From: Caldilineaceae bacterium
GTDB lineage: Bacteria; Chloroflexota; Anaerolineae; Caldilineales; Caldilineaceae
Assembly (NCBI GenBank): GCA_020634815.1
Contig: JACKBA010000005.1
Span: 1 to 64,000 of the forward strand
DNA: 64,000 nt
Direction of reading: 5' to 3'
A program made the translations under genes and the position numbers. Of the stretch, positions 56,732 through 64,000 are shown piece after piece. The notes under the pieces are model-generated. The model was not told the origin of the DNA. It was given only the letters and a program-made list of their open reading frames with translations, and did no database searches. The stretch's first letter is position 1; the number at the start of each line of letters is the position of its first letter.

Positions 56732-57243
56732 GAAGTCTCTTCCGTCTTCGGCCGCCGCGCCAGCAACAGCGCGCCGAGCAGCGCCACGAGCAGCAGCACC
56801 GCGGCCAGCTCGACGAGCAGGATGTTCTGCGAATAGATCTCGACGCCCAGCACGATGGGCACGCCGCCCTCGTTGGCCGCCGGGTTGATGGTGGCCGGCG
56901 GCATCTGCAAGACCGTGAGCGCCATGCCTGCCAGCATGACCACGCCCAGCGCCAGCCCGGCATAGGGCACCCACGAGCGATAGCCCGCCCGCGTCTCCAG
57001 CGGCGCCGAGCCGATGAGCATGATCACGAAGAGGATCAGGATCACGATGCCGCCGGCATAGACGATGATCTGCGCCGCGGCCAGGAACTGCGCGTTGAGC
57101 GTGACGTAGAGAATCGCCAGCGTCGCAAAGTGGACGAGCAGGAAGAGCGCGCTGTGCACCGCAATCCGGCTGGTCACGACGCCCACCGCCGTGCCGACGC
57201 TCAATGCGCCCACCAGGATGAAAAAGATCATTTCAAAGCTCAT
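56722..57243 (-). CDS. nuoJ: NADH-quinone oxidoreductase subunit J
   Basis: A 173-residue membrane subunit with five segments. HSALFLLVHFATLAILYVTL and NAQFLAAAQIIVYAGGIVIL with LFVIMLIG are the family core including the pi-bulge helix region that moves with quinone reduction. The C-terminus RRPKTEETSIS is partly encoded by the adjoining hairpin element. Its ATG is 122 bases after the nuoI stop, across a GCGGAT hairpin. Confidence 0.95.
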   Translation of the reverse strand: MSFEMIFFILVGALSVGTAVGVVTSRIAVHSALFLLVHFATLAILYVTLNAQFLAAAQIIVYAGGIVILILFVIMLIGSAPLETRAGYRSWVPYAGLALGVVMLAGMALTVLQMPPATINPAANEGGVPIVLGVEIYSQNILLVELAAVLLLVALLGALLLARRPKTEETSIS

Positions 57244-57267
57244 AAGCGACTCGCTTCACCTGCTAAA

Positions 57268-57360
57268 AGAATAGAACGCGGATGGCACTGATTCGACGGA
57301 TGAACGCGGATCAATTCAGCGAAAATCTGCTGTATCCGCGCCATCCGCGTTCCATCGTTC
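57268..57360. repeat. GCGGAT-type hairpin element in the nuoI-nuoJ gap
   Basis: GAACGCGGATGGC (57274-57286) and GCCATCCGCGTTC (57340-57352) are exact complements; between them lie GACGGAT, CGCGGAT and ATCCGCG copies. It begins AATAGAACGCGGAT like the next element. It ends 5 bases before the nuoI stop. Confidence 0.88.
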
Positions 57361-57365
57361 ATTTT

Positions 57366-57836
57366 CTACTCCGGCCGGATCACCACGTTGGGCTCGCCGG
57401 GATTGAGCAATTCCTGCTTGGTCAGGATGAAATCGCGGCGATTGTAATTCGCCATGGCAAAGTCGTGGCCGAGCACGATCGCCTCGGTCGGGCACGCTTC
57501 CTCGCAGTCGCCGCAGAAGATGCAGCGCAGCAGGTTGACCTCGTAGACCTTGGCGTGGCGTTCGCCCGGCGACAGCGGGTGCAGCGGATCGTTCTCCTCC
57601 GCCTCGACGTAGATGGCGCCGGTCGGGCAGGCCGCCTCGCAGAGCATGCAGCCGATGCAGCGCTCCATGCCGTTCTCGTAGCGGCGCAGTTCGTGCTTGC
57701 CGCGGAAGCGCGGGTAGAGCGGCACCGCATCGCGCGGGTATTCGGTCGTTACCGGCTTCTCGGTGAGCGACTTGAGCGTGACGCCCATCGCCTTGCCGAT
57801 CTCGGTTGCGCCTTTCAAAAAGTCACGTAGTGCCAT
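57366..57836 (-). CDS. nuoI: NADH-quinone oxidoreductase subunit I
   Basis: A 156-residue ferredoxin-like subunit that carries two [4Fe-4S] clusters (N6a and N6b) between NuoG and the quinone site. C60/C63/C66/C70 (CIGCMLCEAACP) and C105/C108/C111/C115 (CIFCGDCEEACP) are both complete. RFRGKHELRRYENGMERC precedes the first cluster. AAGGA lies 10 bases before ATG 57836. Confidence 0.97.
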   Translation of the reverse strand: MALRDFLKGATEIGKAMGVTLKSLTEKPVTTEYPRDAVPLYPRFRGKHELRRYENGMERCIGCMLCEAACPTGAIYVEAEENDPLHPLSPGERHAKVYEVNLLRCIFCGDCEEACPTEAIVLGHDFAMANYNRRDFILTKQELLNPGEPNVVIRPE

Positions 57837-57862
57837 GCCGAATTTTCCTTCTCAAAAACGCC

Positions 57863-57952
57863 ATAGAACGCGGATGACGCGGATGCTGCGGATCAAGGCG
57901 GATTCAGTCAGATCAGCGTCAATCCGCCCGATCCGCGTCATCCGCGTTCTAT
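57863..57952. repeat. GCGGAT-type hairpin element in the nuoH-nuoI gap
   Basis: ATAGAACGCGGATGACGCGG+AT (57863-57884) and its exact 22-base complement (57931-57952) form the outer stem, and GGCGGATT (57897-57904) with AATCCGCC (57921-57928) an inner stem, around a 16-base loop. It occupies most of the 125-base gap. Confidence 0.92.
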
Positions 57953-57961
57953 TCTTGCTCG

Positions 57962-58951
57962 TTACTTAAAGAACACCGTCAACAGGGCCGTGATGATCAT
58001 GTACACCAGGCTGATCGGCAGCAGGGTGCGCCAGGCAAAGCCCATCAACTGGTCATAGCGCGGGCGGCCCAGGCTGGCGCGCACCCAGATGAAGAGGAAG
58101 AGCAGCACGATGATCTTGCCCGCCAGGATGAACGGTCCCAAGATGGGCAGGAAGTCGCTGCCGATGCCAAAGGGTAGCGCGTAGCCGCCAAAGAACAACG
58201 TCGCCATGATCGCGCTGGTGGTGATCATGTTGATGTACTCGGCCATGAAGAAGAGCGCAAACTTGATGCCGCCATACTCGGTCTGGAAACCGGCCACCAG
58301 CTCGTTCTCCGTCTCGGGCAGGTCGAAGGGGCTGCGGTTCGTCTCCGCCAGAATGCAGATAAAGAAGAGCGGGAACATGAGCCACAGCCACAGCCACTCC
58401 CACCACTGGCGGCCGGACTCGACCAGGTTGACCAGGCTGAAATCGCCGGCCAGCAACAGGATGCTGAGCAGGAAGAAGCCCAGCGGCAGCTCGTAGGAGA
58501 TCATCTGCGCTGACGAACGCAGCGCGCCCAGCAACGAGTAGTTGTTGTTGCTGCTCCAACCGGCCAGGATGACGCCGTAGCTCTCGATGCCCGCCACCGC
58601 CAGGATCCACAGGAAGCCGATGGGCACGTCCGCCACGGCCGGGAAACCCTTGCCCAGCGGGATGACAGCCCAGATGATCAGCGCCGGAACCAACGCCAGC
58701 GCCGGCGCGATCAGGTAGACCATCTTGTCGACGTGGCCGGGAATGATCTCTTCCTTGAAGACGGCCTTGACCGCGTCGGCGATGGGCTGCAGCAGGCCCC
58801 TGGGGCCTGCGCGATTGGGGCCGATCCGGACGTGGAAGCGCGCCAGCAACTTGCGTTCGTACCAGGTCAGGTACGCAAAGCCGGTCAGCAGCACCACAAT
58901 CAGCACCAGCGACCGGATGGTGGGAATGATAATCAGATTCAACCAATCCAT
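57962..58951 (-). CDS. nuoH: NADH-quinone oxidoreductase subunit H
   Basis: A 329-residue membrane subunit that forms much of the quinone chamber, with eight segments. FAYLTWYERKLLARFHVRIG followed by PNRAGPRGLLQPIADAVKAV, EIIPGHVDKMVYLIAPALAL, ESYGVILAGWSSNNNYSLLG (acidic funnel) and AETNRSPFDLPETENELVAG are classic NuoH sequences. AGGA is 9 bases before ATG 58951. Confidence 0.97.
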   Translation of the reverse strand: MDWLNLIIIPTIRSLVLIVVLLTGFAYLTWYERKLLARFHVRIGPNRAGPRGLLQPIADAVKAVFKEEIIPGHVDKMVYLIAPALALVPALIIWAVIPLGKGFPAVADVPIGFLWILAVAGIESYGVILAGWSSNNNYSLLGALRSSAQMISYELPLGFFLLSILLLAGDFSLVNLVESGRQWWEWLWLWLMFPLFFICILAETNRSPFDLPETENELVAGFQTEYGGIKFALFFMAEYINMITTSAIMATLFFGGYALPFGIGSDFLPILGPFILAGKIIVLLFLFIWVRASLGRPRYDQLMGFAWRTLLPISLVYMIITALLTVFFK

Positions 58952-58980
58952 AAGTGCGATCCTAAGAATGGAAGGCGGGG

Positions 58981-59099
58981 AAGAGAGTCAACCGCTGCCA
59001 CAAAGGCACGAAGACTCAAAGGTTCACAAAGGTTCATTAAGATAGGCTAGAAAAGGCTTTGTGCCCCTTTGCGCCTTTGCGTCTTCGTGGCTCTCTTCT
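58981..59099. repeat. CAAAGG/CTTTG-type hairpin element in the nuoG-nuoH gap
   Basis: GAAGAGAG (58981-58988) pairs with CTCTCTTC (59092-59099), CACGAAGAC (59008-59016) with GTCTTCGTG (59082-59090), and CACAAAGG copies with CCTTTG/CTTTGTG copies. It occupies most of the 161-base gap and resembles the GCAGAG elements in plan but not in motif. Confidence 0.85.
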
Positions 59100-59112
59100 C
59101 TTTTGTACTTCT

Positions 59113-61665
<2,553 letters not shown>

Positions 61666-61713
61666 AGCTTAGTCCGCTTCTCGTTCAAAATAAATGTCTC
61701 TCAACAACAAGCC

Positions 61714-63693
<1,980 letters not shown>

Positions 63694-63755
63694 TTATCGA
63701 AACCTCTCTAAACACTCCTTGTTGCAGTCTACCATATGACTTCTTTCTAGAGTGC

Positions 63756-64000
63756 GTTACTTGCGTGCGGTTGGGATGTACAATGTACTGCAATCCATGT
63801 GAACCGGTTCAGGTGCAGGAATATGAGCAGGTAGTGGAAAGGTAATATCGATCCTATCAGGTAAAGTCAATAGGTTAGCTGCCCAATACTCAGTTGCAGG
63901 ATTGAGCGGAGGCGCATAGTTTGGCGGGTTTGCTGCATATCCCCAGATAAGTTCCTGGTATGGATACCAGTTTTTCGGTTGCGTTCCATCGAATGGAGGA
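63756..64000 (-). CDS. C-terminal end of an unidentified gene (cut by window edge)
   Basis: A frame is open from the right window edge to TAA at 63756-63758, giving the last 80 residues. It is rich in Pro, Tyr, Trp and Asn (NWYPYQELIWGYAANPPNYA) and ends ITFPLPAHIPAPEPVHMDCS and TLYIPTARK. I do not recognise it; it is not NuoD. Base composition drops sharply here (26 of 60 bases are G or C in 63841-63900) relative to the nuo genes, which suggests acquired DNA. It stops 63 bases before the nuoEF start on the same strand. Confidence 0.6.

Overview
The window is high-GC chromosomal DNA from a bacterium that looks like a member of the Chloroflexota, probably class Anaerolineae or a Caldilinea-like lineage. 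This rests on the mix of genes: a rod-shape operon with MinC/MinD, many secreted or lipid-anchored proteins carrying META, SH3b, LysM and beta-propeller domains, a MalT-like LuxR regulator, and a 14-subunit-type complex I locus, with no outer-membrane assembly genes seen. The phylum call is an inference; no rRNA or tRNA gene was found.

Regions. 1-7.6 kb: a partial GNAT acetyltransferase, a DinB protein, a secreted protein of unknown role, an ADP-ribosylglycohydrolase with beta-sandwich tails and an O-antigen-ligase-like polymerase. 7.7-16.6 kb: a small repeat protein behind a clear sigma-70 promoter, ribosomal protein L25, a LysM/M23 endopeptidase, hpt, a GH99-like enzyme, a CoA-type Nudix hydrolase, rlmI and tilS. 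16.8-25.0 kb: a cell-shape and division operon, mreB-mreC-mreD-mrdA(PBP2)-minC-minD-rodA. 25.2-36.9 kb: envelope proteins (a surface protein with a Val/Thr/Glu/Pro repeat stalk, a DNRLRE protein, a META/SH3b/propeller lipoprotein, a lipoprotein hydrolase with Sel1 repeats) and a compact membrane/stress-like cluster (SHOCT, DUF6325-like, ZIP and UPF0126 proteins). 36.9-43.2 kb: an AbgT-type transporter next to two M20 peptidases and an MFS exporter. 43.4-51.2 kb: a triple-META protein, a large LuxR-type ATPase regulator, 1.3 kb of repeat-filled intergenic DNA and a shrunken type IIG restriction enzyme. 51.4-63.7 kb (minus strand): nuoEF-G-H-I-J-K-L-M-N, followed at the right edge by the end of an unrelated, lower-GC gene.

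How the genes work together. The mre/min operon couples lateral wall synthesis (MreBCD, PBP2, RodA) to division-site placement (MinCD). The nuo genes supply the NADH-oxidising module and the membrane arm of complex I; NuoA-D are absent here and must lie elsewhere if the enzyme is complete. The AbgT transporter, peptidase T and the second M20 peptidase look like an uptake-and-hydrolysis unit for small peptides or peptide-like amides.

The least ordinary signal is in non-coding DNA. At least eight intergenic spaces hold long imperfect hairpins built from a short motif repeated in each arm (GCAGAG, GCGGAT, AATCTCC, CAAAGG or GTGATGC types). Four sit in successive gaps of the nuo operon, and two elements supply the last codons and stop of the gene they touch. 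Beside two inverted copies of one such element lies a 12-unit, 41-bp tandem array with two sequence types. A 57-bp G-run/C-run tract at 28.5 kb is either remarkable or an assembly fault.
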